From Microbulbifer variabilis ATCC 700307 (GTDB taxonomy: Bacteria; Pseudomonadota; Gammaproteobacteria; Pseudomonadales; Cellvibrionaceae): a stretch of DNA of 64,000 nucleotides. Below the pieces are notes generated by a model. That model saw nothing but the letters and a program-made list of their open reading frames with translations. It was not told the origin of the DNA and did not search any database. The stretch lies in the NCBI RefSeq assembly GCF_000380565.1, contig NZ_AQYJ01000019.1, positions 20,024 to 84,023 on the forward strand, written 5' to 3'. A program made the position numbers and the translations under genes. How positions within the stretch are numbered: the first letter of the stretch is position 1; each line of letters begins with the position of its first letter. Shown piece after piece: positions 30,601 to 39,504 of the stretch.

Positions 30601-31041
30601 ATGAGCAATAGCGTTATCGGCGAACATAGCCGGGTAACCCTACATTTCAGCCTGAAGCTGGATGATGGCACCGAAGTGGATTCTACGTTTAAAGGCGATC
30701 CTGCTTCCTTTAGCGTTGGGGATGGCAGTCTTCTACCGGGTTTTGAGAAAGCCCTATTTGGCCTCAAGGAAGGCGATGAAGCTGAAATTGAGATTCCACC
30801 CGAGTTAGGGTTTGGCCAGCGTAACCCCGCGAATATGCAAAAGGTGCGTCGTGATAGCTTTTCCCCAGATATTGAGCTTGAAGCGGGTTTGGTTGTGTCT
30901 TTTGACAATGGCAGTGGTGAACTCCCCGGCGTTATTCGTGAGATTGGTGAAGACGAAGTGACAGTTGATTTTAATCATCCACTGGCAGGACAGACCCTTA
31001 ATTTCCACGTGAAAATTATTGCGGTGGACTCAATCCAATAA
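30601..31041 (+). CDS. fkpB: FKBP-type peptidyl-prolyl isomerase, SlpA subfamily
   Basis: A 146-residue FKBP of the SlpA/FkpB type: VTLHFSLKLDDGTEVDSTF, LLPGFEKALFGLKEGDEAEI and ELGFG, with an insert-in-flap chaperone segment and VDFNHPLAGQTLNFHVKI at the end. It catalyses proline isomerisation and has chaperone activity in the cytoplasm. Six bases after lspA, within the ileS-lspA-fkpB-ispH cluster. Confidence 0.95.
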   Translation: MSNSVIGEHSRVTLHFSLKLDDGTEVDSTFKGDPASFSVGDGSLLPGFEKALFGLKEGDEAEIEIPPELGFGQRNPANMQKVRRDSFSPDIELEAGLVVSFDNGSGELPGVIREIGEDEVTVDFNHPLAGQTLNFHVKIIAVDSIQ

Positions 31042-31095
31042 ATATTGGGCCGGGTTTCACGCTGAGCTGATTATCTAGAGAGTATTGAAGTAAAG

Positions 31096-32028
31096 ATGCA
31101 AATCCGACTGGCTAATCCCCGCGGTTTCTGTGCCGGAGTCGATCGTGCGATAGATATCGTCAATCGAGCCCTGGATGTTTTTGGTGCGCCCATTTATGTT
31201 CGCCATGAAGTCGTACATAACAAGTTTGTGGTTGAAAGCCTGCGCGAGCGCGGTGCCGTGTTTGTGGATGAGCTGTCGGAAGTACCGGACGATGTTATCG
31301 TTATCTTCAGTGCCCATGGAGTATCCAAAGCGGTGCAGGGGGAAGCGGAAAGCCGTGGACTTCGCGTCTTCGACGCCACCTGCCCACTGGTTACTAAGGT
31401 GCATATTGAAGTCAGCAAGTTCAGCAGTGATGGTGCTGAATGCATATTGATTGGCCATGCCGGACACCCGGAAGTTGAGGGCACCATGGGCCAGTATGAT
31501 AATACGACCGGGGGTGCAATTTATTTGGTCGAAGATGAAGAGGATGTGGCCAGATTGCAGGTTAAAGATGAAAACAATCTTACCTATGTTACCCAAACAA
31601 CACTCTCGATGGACGATACCGAAAGAGTAATTAACGCCCTGAGGCTACGCTTCCCCAACATCCGTGGCCCACGAAAAGACGATATTTGCTATGCAACACA
31701 GAACCGCCAGGATGCAGTCAAACAACTGGCTCTGGAAAGTGACTTGGTGCTGGTGGTAGGAAGTCCCAACAGTTCTAATTCTAATCGCTTGCGTGAATTG
31801 GCTGAGCGATGTGGTGCTACTGCTAAGTTGATTGATGGAGCGGCAGATGTCGATGCCAATTGGCTTGTTGGTAAGCAATCCATTGGTATCACTGCCGGCG
31901 CCTCCGCTCCAGAGGTATTGGTACAAGAAGTGATCACGAGGCTGCAAGAACTTGGGGCTAATCTGCCCGAAGAGATGGATGGGTGCGAAGAGAACATCCG
32001 TTTTTCCCTTCCCAAAGAGCTGCGTTAA
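31096..32028 (+). CDS. ispH: 4-hydroxy-3-methylbut-2-enyl diphosphate reductase
   Basis: A 310-residue IspH (LytB). The three iron-sulfur cysteines lie in [11 protein letters not shown] (near 12), [11 protein letters not shown] (near 96) and [10 protein letters not shown] (near 197); [11 protein letters not shown] and the His pair HEVVHN and GHAGHPEV are the substrate-binding signatures. It performs the last step of the MEP isoprenoid pathway, making IPP and DMAPP, which IspB (15455) uses. The stop codon lies inside a hairpin (32015-32040). Confidence 0.98.
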   Translation: MQIRLANPRGFCAGVDRAIDIVNRALDVFGAPIYVRHEVVHNKFVVESLRERGAVFVDELSEVPDDVIVIFSAHGVSKAVQGEAESRGLRVFDATCPLVTKVHIEVSKFSSDGAECILIGHAGHPEVEGTMGQYDNTTGGAIYLVEDEEDVARLQVKDENNLTYVTQTTLSMDDTERVINALRLRFPNIRGPRKDDICYATQNRQDAVKQLALESDLVLVVGSPNSSNSNRLRELAERCGATAKLIDGAADVDANWLVGKQSIGITAGASAPEVLVQEVITRLQELGANLPEEMDGCEENIRFSLPKELR

Positions 32029-32040
32029 TACGCAGCTCTT
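32015..32040 (+). terminator. Hairpin spanning the ispH stop codon
   Basis: A perfect 11-base stem AAGAGCTGCGT with ACGCAGCTCTT around a TAAT loop; the ispH stop TAA is in the loop. The downstream side is only mildly T-rich, so it may be a weak terminator or a 3'-end protecting structure. Confidence 0.55.
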
Positions 32041-32352
32041 CCATTTCTCAGCCCTCTTGTTTTTAACTACCCGCCCGTCGCTTTAGTGAAGCCGCCTGTC
32101 GGCAACTGACCAAACCCTCGACCCCATCGCTCAAAGCATAATGATAAATTGATATACATACGTTATAGATAGCGTTTAGCGATATTGATATCTGGCCGTC
32201 TAGCTTCTAAGCACCCCGTAAGGTAATACATGCCTAGAGTGGTGTAGCCGTGTGTAGTCGATGCGGTTTGTCTTTATTAATTGAAGCGAGCTACTGGTAT
32301 TGAAATTATCGATTCTACTGGGCCACAAGCCTGTTTTTAAAGGTAAAGCAGC
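32041..32352. other. Upstream region of the minor pilin operon
   Basis: About 310 bases without a gene, AT-rich in the middle (TGATATACATACG, TTGATATC). It must hold the promoter of the fimU-pilVWXY1 operon. I see no clear sigma-54 site of the TGGC-N8-GC type and no certain -35/-10 pair. Confidence 0.5.
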
Positions 32353-32889
32353 ATGAATAATCCTGAAGGAATGCAGGGTTTCACCCTGATTGAGCTGATG
32401 GTTGTAGTTACTGTGCTAGGCATAATTGTCGCCGTTGGAGTTCCGTCCTTTAGCACGCTTATAGATAACAATCGTATGTCAACAATGACAAATGACTTGA
32501 GCAGTACTTTGCAATATGCACGTTCTGAAGCTGTGCGGCATAGAGGTGCAGTTCAGGTATCGGCAATTGGTGGTGATGTAAAAGATGGCCTCAGAGTCTG
32601 GATTGATGTTGATGGGAATGGTGCTTTTGGCAGCGGTGACACGGAGTTGCGGGTTTTGGAAGTTGATCCAGCAATGATCACGCTTGCCGCAGAGTTAAAT
32701 AGCGGTGCGTTGAAAAATGTAGCTTTTTCATTTAATGCCCGAGGTGAGAGTAGCTTGGTAAGCCCATTAATACTTAGTCTTTGTGATGATCGAAAAGGAG
32801 ATTATGGTCGCCAATTGGAGCTATTAGCTTCTGGGGCATTACGACTAATAAAGTCTGCTGACTGCAGCGGAGGGTCTGCCAATGCATAA
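32353..32889 (+). CDS. fimU: Type IV minor prepilin, FimU/GspH family
   Basis: A 178-residue prepilin. Short leader ending in Gly followed by FTLIELMVVVTVLGIIVAVG, the type III signal cleaved by PilD and N-methylated; Glu at +5 is present. The GspH/FimT-type C-terminal domain ends with a Cys pair (LCDD, DCSGG). Minor pilins FimU, PilV, PilW, PilX and PilE prime pilus assembly at the inner membrane. First gene of the operon, overlapping pilV by eight bases. Confidence 0.88.
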   Translation: MNNPEGMQGFTLIELMVVVTVLGIIVAVGVPSFSTLIDNNRMSTMTNDLSSTLQYARSEAVRHRGAVQVSAIGGDVKDGLRVWIDVDGNGAFGSGDTELRVLEVDPAMITLAAELNSGALKNVAFSFNARGESSLVSPLILSLCDDRKGDYGRQLELLASGALRLIKSADCSGGSANA

Positions 32890-33352
32890 ACAAAGCGGCG
32901 CAACATTAATTGAAGTTCTGGTATCTGTTTTAGTTCTCGCAATTGGTTTGTTGGGATTAGCCTCGACCCAAATGATGAGTCTAAAAAATGGTAATGGTTC
33001 GCATCATCGTTATATGGCAGCTCTGGCAGCACAGGAAATTATTGAGCGGATGAGAGCTAATCCCACCGGCTTTAAGTCGGGGGATTATGATAGTTCCGAT
33101 ATAGGTTCGAGTGTTGGTAGTTCCCCAGATTGCAGTAGTGGCTGTCAACCCTCACAGCTGGCAGGCTTGGATTTATATGAGTGGGGACTATTACTTTCCA
33201 ATAACCTACCCAGCGCGACAGGGGAAATTGTAAGTAAAGGGGGGCAAGTTACGGTAACTATCAATTGGAAGGAACAGCATACAGGGGAAGATTATGCTGG
33301 TAGTAAAGCTGATTTAGATGATGCGATTTTTGAAATGAGCGTGGAGCTGTAA
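32882..33352 (+). CDS. pilV: Type IV minor pilin PilV
   Basis: A 156-residue prepilin-like protein with leader ending in SG, followed by ATLIEVLVSVLVLAIGLLGL and the PilV-typical segment AALAAQEIIERMRANP. A CSSGC pair may form a disulphide in the periplasm. Positioned after fimU and before pilW as in P. aeruginosa; together these form the tip-priming complex with PilY1. Overlaps fimU. Confidence 0.9.
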   Translation: MHKQSGATLIEVLVSVLVLAIGLLGLASTQMMSLKNGNGSHHRYMAALAAQEIIERMRANPTGFKSGDYDSSDIGSSVGSSPDCSSGCQPSQLAGLDLYEWGLLLSNNLPSATGEIVSKGGQVTVTINWKEQHTGEDYAGSKADLDDAIFEMSVEL

Positions 33353-33355
33353 ATT

Positions 33356-34333
33356 ATGAATTTATTTATATCGCAGCGAGGTCTTTCATTGATTGAGCTG
33401 ATGATTGGTATTTTATTAGGCTCTTTATTACTACTTGGTGTCCTGCAGATCTTCCAGAGCAACAGCGATACATTGCGTATGCAGAATGGCTTTTCAAGAG
33501 TACAGGAAAGTGGGCGTTTTGCAGTTGATATGCTCAGCAAAGAAATTCGCCAAGCCGATTTTTGGGGATGTGCTGAAAATAAAAATATAGAAAATTTGTC
33601 TGCTTCTGTAGATAAATTTTATTCAAGTATTGGTGGGGATAATATTGGCGTGGCTGGTCAGGACAATGTTGCCACTAATACTAAGGTTAAAAATACCGCA
33701 GTTATCGTGGGAACAGACGTTTTGACCCTTAGTGGCGCTGAAGATGCATGTGCTGGAGAAGGGCGAATGCTAAATGGTACAGATAAAGGGGATATTGTTG
33801 TTAGTGATAGTTGCCCAATTAAAAATAACGATATCGTCATAGTGTCAAACTGTAAATCTGGAAGTGTATTTACTGTTTTGAGTACTACTGAAACAGCTGG
33901 CCATAAAAAACTGAATTATCCAGCTGGAATAGTTTTCAAAGAAGAGTATGGGGTTGATTCAAAAATTCTTACCCCTTATGAAAAAGTGTTTTTTATCGCC
34001 TCAGGTACTCAGGATACTAATTCTTTATTTATGAAGGATGAGGCTGGAAATGTTCAGGAACTCGTCCCCGGAATAGATGATATGCAGGTATCATATGGTG
34101 TAGATACGAATGGTAACGGTATCGTTAATCAGTGGCAGACTGCTAATAATGTCATAAGCATGGCTGAAGTAACTGCAATAAAAATAGAGTTATTGGTATC
34201 TAGTGATAGTGTCGCTGGGGTCGATAAGCAGACTATTACACGCCTGGATGGTAGTAAAAAAGAATACGATGATGGTCTGCTGCGCAAATTGTATGTTGCT
34301 ACGGTCAAGGTGCGTAATAGAGGAAGCATGTAA
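33356..34333 (+). CDS. pilW: Type IV minor pilin PilW
   Basis: A 325-residue PilW. N-terminus QRGLSLIELMIGILLGSLLL is the prepilin hydrophobic helix, followed by GFSRVQESGRFAVDMLSKEIRQADFWGC, a hallmark of PilW. The periplasmic domain is about 270 residues. Starts three bases after pilV; its stop overlaps the pilX start (TAATG). Confidence 0.9.
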   Translation: MNLFISQRGLSLIELMIGILLGSLLLLGVLQIFQSNSDTLRMQNGFSRVQESGRFAVDMLSKEIRQADFWGCAENKNIENLSASVDKFYSSIGGDNIGVAGQDNVATNTKVKNTAVIVGTDVLTLSGAEDACAGEGRMLNGTDKGDIVVSDSCPIKNNDIVIVSNCKSGSVFTVLSTTETAGHKKLNYPAGIVFKEEYGVDSKILTPYEKVFFIASGTQDTNSLFMKDEAGNVQELVPGIDDMQVSYGVDTNGNGIVNQWQTANNVISMAEVTAIKIELLVSSDSVAGVDKQTITRLDGSKKEYDDGLLRKLYVATVKVRNRGSM

Positions 34334-34863
34334 TGGGGATAATAAAGAATCAGCAAGGTGCAGTGCTGATGGTCAGCCTGATTATTCTTTTAGTTTTAAC
34401 GTTAATTGGCATTTCTGGAGCTCGTGGGGTTTTGATGGGGGAGCGAATGACCTCGGCTTCACGAGATGCGAAAGTCGCTCTGGAAGTTGCCGAATCCATG
34501 GCTCGTTTTGGCGAGCAAGCAATAAACGCGCTTGGTAAAAGTAGCGATTTTGGGGCAGCCACCTGGCAGCATAATGAGGGTGAGGGCCCTGAAGATATAT
34601 TTGCAGAGGAAACCTGGGAAAACAGTAATTCCATTGCGAGAGAAGTTTACATGCTTGATTCCAATGGAAAAAAAATGAAAGGGCGGATGTATATCGAAAG
34701 ATTCGGGTTGGCCTCAAGTGATAACGTTGGTGATATTAATATTGGTGTGGGGCAAACCGGTGGTGAGGAAACCATTGTCGAAGTATTTAAGATCGTCAGT
34801 CGCGGGGTAGGTAACAGCGGTACCGAGAGGATTATTGTTACTTTATATGGAAAAGAGTTTTGA
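34333..34863 (+). CDS. pilX: Type IV minor pilin PilX
   Basis: A 176-residue PilX. N-terminus NQQGAVLMVSLIILLVLTLI with GVLMGERMTSASRD is typical of PilX; like the P. aeruginosa protein it lacks the usual Glu5 (AVLMV), a known PilX trait. Overlaps pilW by one base, and pilY1 begins 10 bases after its stop. It belongs to the minor pilin priming complex at the pilus tip. Confidence 0.88.
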   Translation: MGIIKNQQGAVLMVSLIILLVLTLIGISGARGVLMGERMTSASRDAKVALEVAESMARFGEQAINALGKSSDFGAATWQHNEGEGPEDIFAEETWENSNSIAREVYMLDSNGKKMKGRMYIERFGLASSDNVGDINIGVGQTGGEETIVEVFKIVSRGVGNSGTERIIVTLYGKEF

Positions 34864-34873
34864 GGACTTTGCT

Positions 34874-37800
34874 GTGAAAATAAAAAATCAAAAAAAACAA
34901 TATTTCCCATTGCGTTCATTAAGTGCCGCCTTTTTTATGATATTGGCAACACATTCATCTGCTGCGCCAGGGGAGCTATCTGATGTGCCTTTGTACTCGC
35001 GGGGGTCGGCTGAGCCCAATATTATGTTTGTGCTGGATTCCTCGGGATCTATGGAAGAAATGGTTCTTCCCGCAGATGGCTATGATGCTAATAGCCCTTC
35101 AAGTTTTAATTGTAATAATCCTGTCTCAACAGAATATACATATCGGCATAGTAATGGAAGTTATTCCACTCGACATTATGATGAGGTTGAATATCGTGTA
35201 AATGTAAGCAGTGGTAATGTTCAGTTTCGATTAGTAGAGCGATATAACGGTTCTGTAATCGCAACGGGTGATTGGCGTACGTGGGATACTAATGGCGATT
35301 GCTTTGATGAAGATGAGCAGTATACCGCATGGCTATATGCAGCTGGAGGAGGAAATAATAGTACTTATTTCAGTGTTGGTGTAGATGCTGCTGACTATAA
35401 GATTCCAAATGGGTTTAATAAAGATTATGCGAGTGGCCATTTTTTAAACTGGTTTTTTTCTGAAGACAGAGAAACTGGCGGTTTTACAGCTGCAAAATTT
35501 ATCACTGATGATGGTGAGGCTAGACGGTCTAAATTAGATATACGCCGTACTGACATAATGAAGACTGCTGCTCAGAATCTAATTTCTGGGTTGGAAGGCG
35601 TGCGTATAGGTTTAATGCAGTTTAATGGAAACCATGGTGGAAAATTATTAATGGGGCTGACAAGCCTCACCGACGATAATAGCCAAGATATTCTTGATGT
35701 TGTGGCAGATGTTGGGGCGAGTGGGAATACACCTCTTGCCGAGACTTTTACGGGTGTGGGGCGATATTTTATATCTGGTTACGAAGGATCTGAATTATCT
35801 TATGAAGCTTCACCTGGTAATGCGAAGACAGCGTCGGCCTCAGATATTTTTTCTGGATCAACAAGTAATAATGGGAACACGAGTACGATTATAAACTGGA
35901 ATGGAGTGGATAAACCTACTAATCAAGTAGAGAGTTCTGCTATCCAATACTATTGTCAAAAAAGTTTTATGGTCGCCCTTACTGATGGGGCACCGACTTC
36001 AGACAATAGTATTAGCTCTCATTTAAAAGATTATGATACAACTTGTACAGCTGAGACTTGTACAACATCGCAGCAAATGGATGACGTGGTCAAAGCCCTC
36101 TATGATATTGATCTGCGTCCGGATTTGATAAAGCCTGATGGCAAACCAGAGATAAATAATATCACAAGTTACTTGATAGGGTTTGCTAACCAAGGCTTGG
36201 ATGACTCCAAAGAAATGATTAATTCAGGAAAATTAGGGAAAGGAGGGAAAGGAAAAGTCTACTCTGCAGATAATGCCGCCGAATTGCAACTTACATTTAA
36301 CCAAATATTTAAAGATGTCCGCTCTATAGTTGGTAGCTCAAGTGCAGTAGCTTTGAATTCCACAGTTATTGAAAGTGGGTCCGCAGTATTTGGGGCTAAA
36401 TATAATAGTGGAAAATGGAATGGAGAACTATCAGCCTGGGATATAGATACTTCTGGTAACTTATCAGATGATCCTATTTGGGAAGCCAGTTCCATTCTCG
36501 ATTCGATTTCAGATATTAATACTAGAGTAATACTGACTTACCGAGACAACAAGGGTGTGCCTTTTACTGCTGCGGGAGTTGGCACCTCTGGTACAGATCA
36601 CGCACTGGATCTAACTCTCAATAGTTACATTAGTGATGCTGTGGATGATGGCAGAGTCTCAGATAGAATTGATTACCTGCGTGGAGACCGTTCTAAGGAA
36701 GGTGTTGGGGAAGGAGACTTTAGAGAGCGTGATAGCCGCCTGGGGGATATTGTGAATTCCACCCCGGTTTATGTAGGGGCTCCTGATGGAAAGTGGTCCT
36801 ATGCATCCTTTCCCGGAAAATCGGCTTATTCAGCATTTATTGCGGCCCATAAAAATCGTACACCAGTGGTATATGTAGGCGCTAATGATGGCTTTCTCCA
36901 TGGCTTCAATGCTAGTGTGGATACTGTGAATATACCGGATGCAGGCAAGGAACTTATTGCATATTCTCCGTCAATTTTATTGAGTACAGATGATAATGAG
37001 GGCCTTCATCCGCTGACCTCTCAATATTATAACCACCGGTTTTATGTCGATGGCACTCCGACTGTTTCGGATGTATATATCAGTGACGGCGCTAGTGAGA
37101 GTTGGCAGACGGTCTTAGTAGGGGGCCTAGGCGCCGGTGGCAAAGGTTATTATGCGCTAAATGTAACTGACCCAAGTGCTTTCACAGAGCAAAATGCTGA
37201 GAAAATAGTGATGTGGGAGTTCTCAGATGAGGATGATAGTAATCTTGGCTATACCTATAGCCGTGCTCAAATAGGCAGGATGCCTAACGGTGAGTGGGCA
37301 GCTATATTTGGTAATGGTTACAATAGTGCGACAGGAGATGCGGGAATCTTTATTGTTTACCTTGATGGCCTAGATGGCCCTGGTAGCACAACCAATAAAT
37401 ATGCTTACCTTTCTACGGGCTCAGGCTCAGTATCCGATATAAATGGTATGTCTACTCCAGCAATAATAGACACAAATTTGGACGGTACTGTAGACCGAAT
37501 TTATGCCGGTGATCTACATGGGAATCTGTGGGCTTTTGACGTTTCAAGTTCAAATGAAAATTCGTGGTCAGTAGAAAAGGAGGGGGGAACACCAAAGCCA
37601 CTATTTAGTGTAGCCCCTAGTACTAATGATCAACGAGAGGCGATAACCACTACACCGGTTGTGGCTAGAAACATCAAAGATGAGACAGGACCGGGATTAC
37701 TGGTGGCATTCGGCACAGGACAATATTTGGTGGATACCGATACTGCTGACATTAATCCGGGTGGTTTTTATGCGGTGTCGGACAATGGTAAATATGGTCT

Positions 37801-38317
37801 TACCAAGTCAAATTTAATTGATCGTACTCTAAAAGAAGAGACTTTTGGTGGTATTCGTCAGCGTAAAATAGTTGGCGATGAAATTGACTGGGATAAAACA
37901 TCAGGCTGGTACATTTCACTTGAGACTGGAAATAGTTTAGAAGGCGGGGAGCGAGTAATTGCCCAGCCCGCATTGCTGGGGCATGTAATCTTTTTCAATA
38001 CGATGATTCCCAGCGGCCAAGTTTGTGCGGCGGGTGGTAGTGGCTGGTTGATGTCGGTTGACCTCTGGGGAGGCTTGGTCCCCCCTGAGGCGGTTTACGA
38101 TGCTAATAATGATGGCGTTATTGACAAGAATGATTATGGGTACGCTGGTGAGTTCAGATCTAATGCGGCTCCTAATACATCTAGTTACATCCCAACTGGC
38201 GATGGGGTCCTTGAAATTACTCCGGATAGTAATGGTGACAATTATGTCCGACCAGTTGTGGCCTTGGGTGGTGGCCGCATTGGACGCTTGTCCTGGGAAG
38301 AAGTTACTCCCTTTTAA
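34874..38317 (+). CDS. pilY1: Type IV pilus tip adhesin/assembly factor PilY1
   Basis: A 1147-residue secreted protein. Signal peptide about 1-30 (ends HSSA or SSAA). N-terminal von Willebrand A-like domain with MIDAS motif IMFVLDSSGSM near residue 53. C-terminal PilY1 beta-propeller with VYVGANDGFLHGFNAS and TPTVSDVYIS, and a calcium-loop-like DANNDGVIDKNDYG near residue 1080. In P. aeruginosa PilY1 acts at the tip in adhesion, surface sensing and pilus extension. The frame runs upstream to 34835, inside pilX; the GTG at 34874, with GAGGA seven bases before it, gives a normal signal peptide, so I choose it. No pilY2 follows. Confidence 0.92.
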   Translation: MKIKNQKKQYFPLRSLSAAFFMILATHSSAAPGELSDVPLYSRGSAEPNIMFVLDSSGSMEEMVLPADGYDANSPSSFNCNNPVSTEYTYRHSNGSYSTRHYDEVEYRVNVSSGNVQFRLVERYNGSVIATGDWRTWDTNGDCFDEDEQYTAWLYAAGGGNNSTYFSVGVDAADYKIPNGFNKDYASGHFLNWFFSEDRETGGFTAAKFITDDGEARRSKLDIRRTDIMKTAAQNLISGLEGVRIGLMQFNGNHGGKLLMGLTSLTDDNSQDILDVVADVGASGNTPLAETFTGVGRYFISGYEGSELSYEASPGNAKTASASDIFSGSTSNNGNTSTIINWNGVDKPTNQVESSAIQYYCQKSFMVALTDGAPTSDNSISSHLKDYDTTCTAETCTTSQQMDDVVKALYDIDLRPDLIKPDGKPEINNITSYLIGFANQGLDDSKEMINSGKLGKGGKGKVYSADNAAELQLTFNQIFKDVRSIVGSSSAVALNSTVIESGSAVFGAKYNSGKWNGELSAWDIDTSGNLSDDPIWEASSILDSISDINTRVILTYRDNKGVPFTAAGVGTSGTDHALDLTLNSYISDAVDDGRVSDRIDYLRGDRSKEGVGEGDFRERDSRLGDIVNSTPVYVGAPDGKWSYASFPGKSAYSAFIAAHKNRTPVVYVGANDGFLHGFNASVDTVNIPDAGKELIAYSPSILLSTDDNEGLHPLTSQYYNHRFYVDGTPTVSDVYISDGASESWQTVLVGGLGAGGKGYYALNVTDPSAFTEQNAEKIVMWEFSDEDDSNLGYTYSRAQIGRMPNGEWAAIFGNGYNSATGDAGIFIVYLDGLDGPGSTTNKYAYLSTGSGSVSDINGMSTPAIIDTNLDGTVDRIYAGDLHGNLWAFDVSSSNENSWSVEKEGGTPKPLFSVAPSTNDQREAITTTPVVARNIKDETGPGLLVAFGTGQYLVDTDTADINPGGFYAVSDNGKYGLTKSNLIDRTLKEETFGGIRQRKIVGDEIDWDKTSGWYISLETGNSLEGGERVIAQPALLGHVIFFNTMIPSGQVCAAGGSGWLMSVDLWGGLVPPEAVYDANNDGVIDKNDYGYAGEFRSNAAPNTSSYIPTGDGVLEITPDSNGDNYVRPVVALGGGRIGRLSWEEVTPF

Positions 38318-38388
38318 GGCTAATGACCAATTATGAGTGCGCCCCAGTACTGCCGGGAAAATTTAAATTATTATGGTAACTTGAAACT

Positions 38389-38838
38389 ATGAAGAGACAG
38401 TCAGGGTTTACTCTTATTGAGTTGATGATTGTAGTGGCGATAATCGCGATATTAGCTGGAATTGCTTGGCCTTCTTATGTCGACCATGTTCGCACGGCCA
38501 GCAGGGCAGATGCGCAGGGTGCATTGATGGGGTTGGCACAGGCGATGGAGAAACACTATACCCAGAATGGAAGTTATGCCGGAGCTGCAAATGGTGGAGG
38601 AGACGATGGTACTCCAGGGATATTTCCCGCACAGGTACCTTTGGATGGGGGGAGCCCAAAGTATAACCTGACAATTACAGTTGGGACTGATCCGAGTACT
38701 TATATCCTTACGGCCACTCCCATATCTGGTCAAGCCGATGATGGAGTTCTATTGCTTAGCTCAAGTGGTCAAAGGACTTGGGATCGAGATAATGATGGGA
38801 TTGACTCGAAAGATTCATGCTGGAGCAAAACCTGCTGA
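38389..38838 (+). CDS. pilE: Type IV pilin-like protein PilE
   Basis: A 149-residue pilin. Leader MKRQSG, then FTLIELMIVVAIIAILAGIA with Glu5; two C-terminal cysteines (SCWSKTC) close the D-loop. Length and ending match the PilE minor pilin of the fimU-pilE operon rather than the major pilin PilA, though some species use a similar protein as a major subunit. Separated from pilY1 by 71 bases. Its TGA stop abuts the stop of the convergent fimT. Confidence 0.88.
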   Translation: MKRQSGFTLIELMIVVAIIAILAGIAWPSYVDHVRTASRADAQGALMGLAQAMEKHYTQNGSYAGAANGGGDDGTPGIFPAQVPLDGGSPKYNLTITVGTDPSTYILTATPISGQADDGVLLLSSSGQRTWDRDNDGIDSKDSCWSKTC

Positions 38839-39405
38839 TCAGTTTTGAGGGCAGGTCAGATTTTTCCTACTGCCATTTTCCACTATGCCATCGCCGTCCC
38901 TATCTTTTGCAAAATAGGGGCGGCCGATAGTATTGAGGATAATGATCCATCCATATTCTGCTCCACCGATGGCGGGGCAATAGGAGAAGTTTCCACTTTG
39001 AGATGGTGTTTCGCCATTTGGTTTAAAGATTAGGTAGCCTTTATTGTTAAAGGCATTCCAGTTGAGCGAAGCTCCATTTTCTATAGGCTCATATCTCCTT
39101 TCAATACTTTCTCCCTGATCTATGGAGCCATTGCCATTATGATCAGGAAACAATAACGCACCATTAGACCAATTATCGCCACATTCTTTACTTTGCCCAA
39201 GTGGGCAGAGCGTGTAGCTGATTTTCTCATAGTAGGCTTTAGAGCGCATTAATATCAATAGTTCAAATAATTCAAATTGTTTGGTTTTACTTTTATAGCG
39301 TTTTATAAAATCAGTAAATGAGGGGAGCGCCATTGTGGTAACAATAGCTAATATAGTCAGGGTAATGAGTAACTCTGAGAGGGTAAATCCCGCGGCCTTT
39401 TTCAT
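38839..39405 (-). CDS. fimT: GspH/FimT-family prepilin (FimT)
   Basis: A 188-residue prepilin: leader MKKAAG followed by FTLSELLITLTILAIVTTMA and a GspH-type domain with cysteines (TLCPLGQSKECG, FSYCPAIGG, LTCPQN). A longer frame begins at 39435, but ATG at 39405 gives a standard leader. The position between the pilin operon and pilR and the prepilin type agree with FimT, a minor pilin-like protein (in some species a DNA receptor for uptake). It faces pilE, end to end with no spacer. Confidence 0.78.
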   Translation of the reverse strand: MKKAAGFTLSELLITLTILAIVTTMALPSFTDFIKRYKSKTKQFELFELLILMRSKAYYEKISYTLCPLGQSKECGDNWSNGALLFPDHNGNGSIDQGESIERRYEPIENGASLNWNAFNNKGYLIFKPNGETPSQSGNFSYCPAIGGAEYGWIIILNTIGRPYFAKDRDGDGIVENGSRKNLTCPQN

Positions 39406-39504
39406 GGTGCAAGCTTCTCGCTCTTGAGCTTGCATTAGAATACCGCGGAATAGATAAAAACCAATTACATTTGATTACAGCACGGCCATTTAACTATTGA
39501 GAAT

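Noticed and set aside
32041..32352. Sigma-54 promoter for the minor pilin operon
   Set aside because: A TGGC-like start at about 32193 lacks the GC element at correct spacing.
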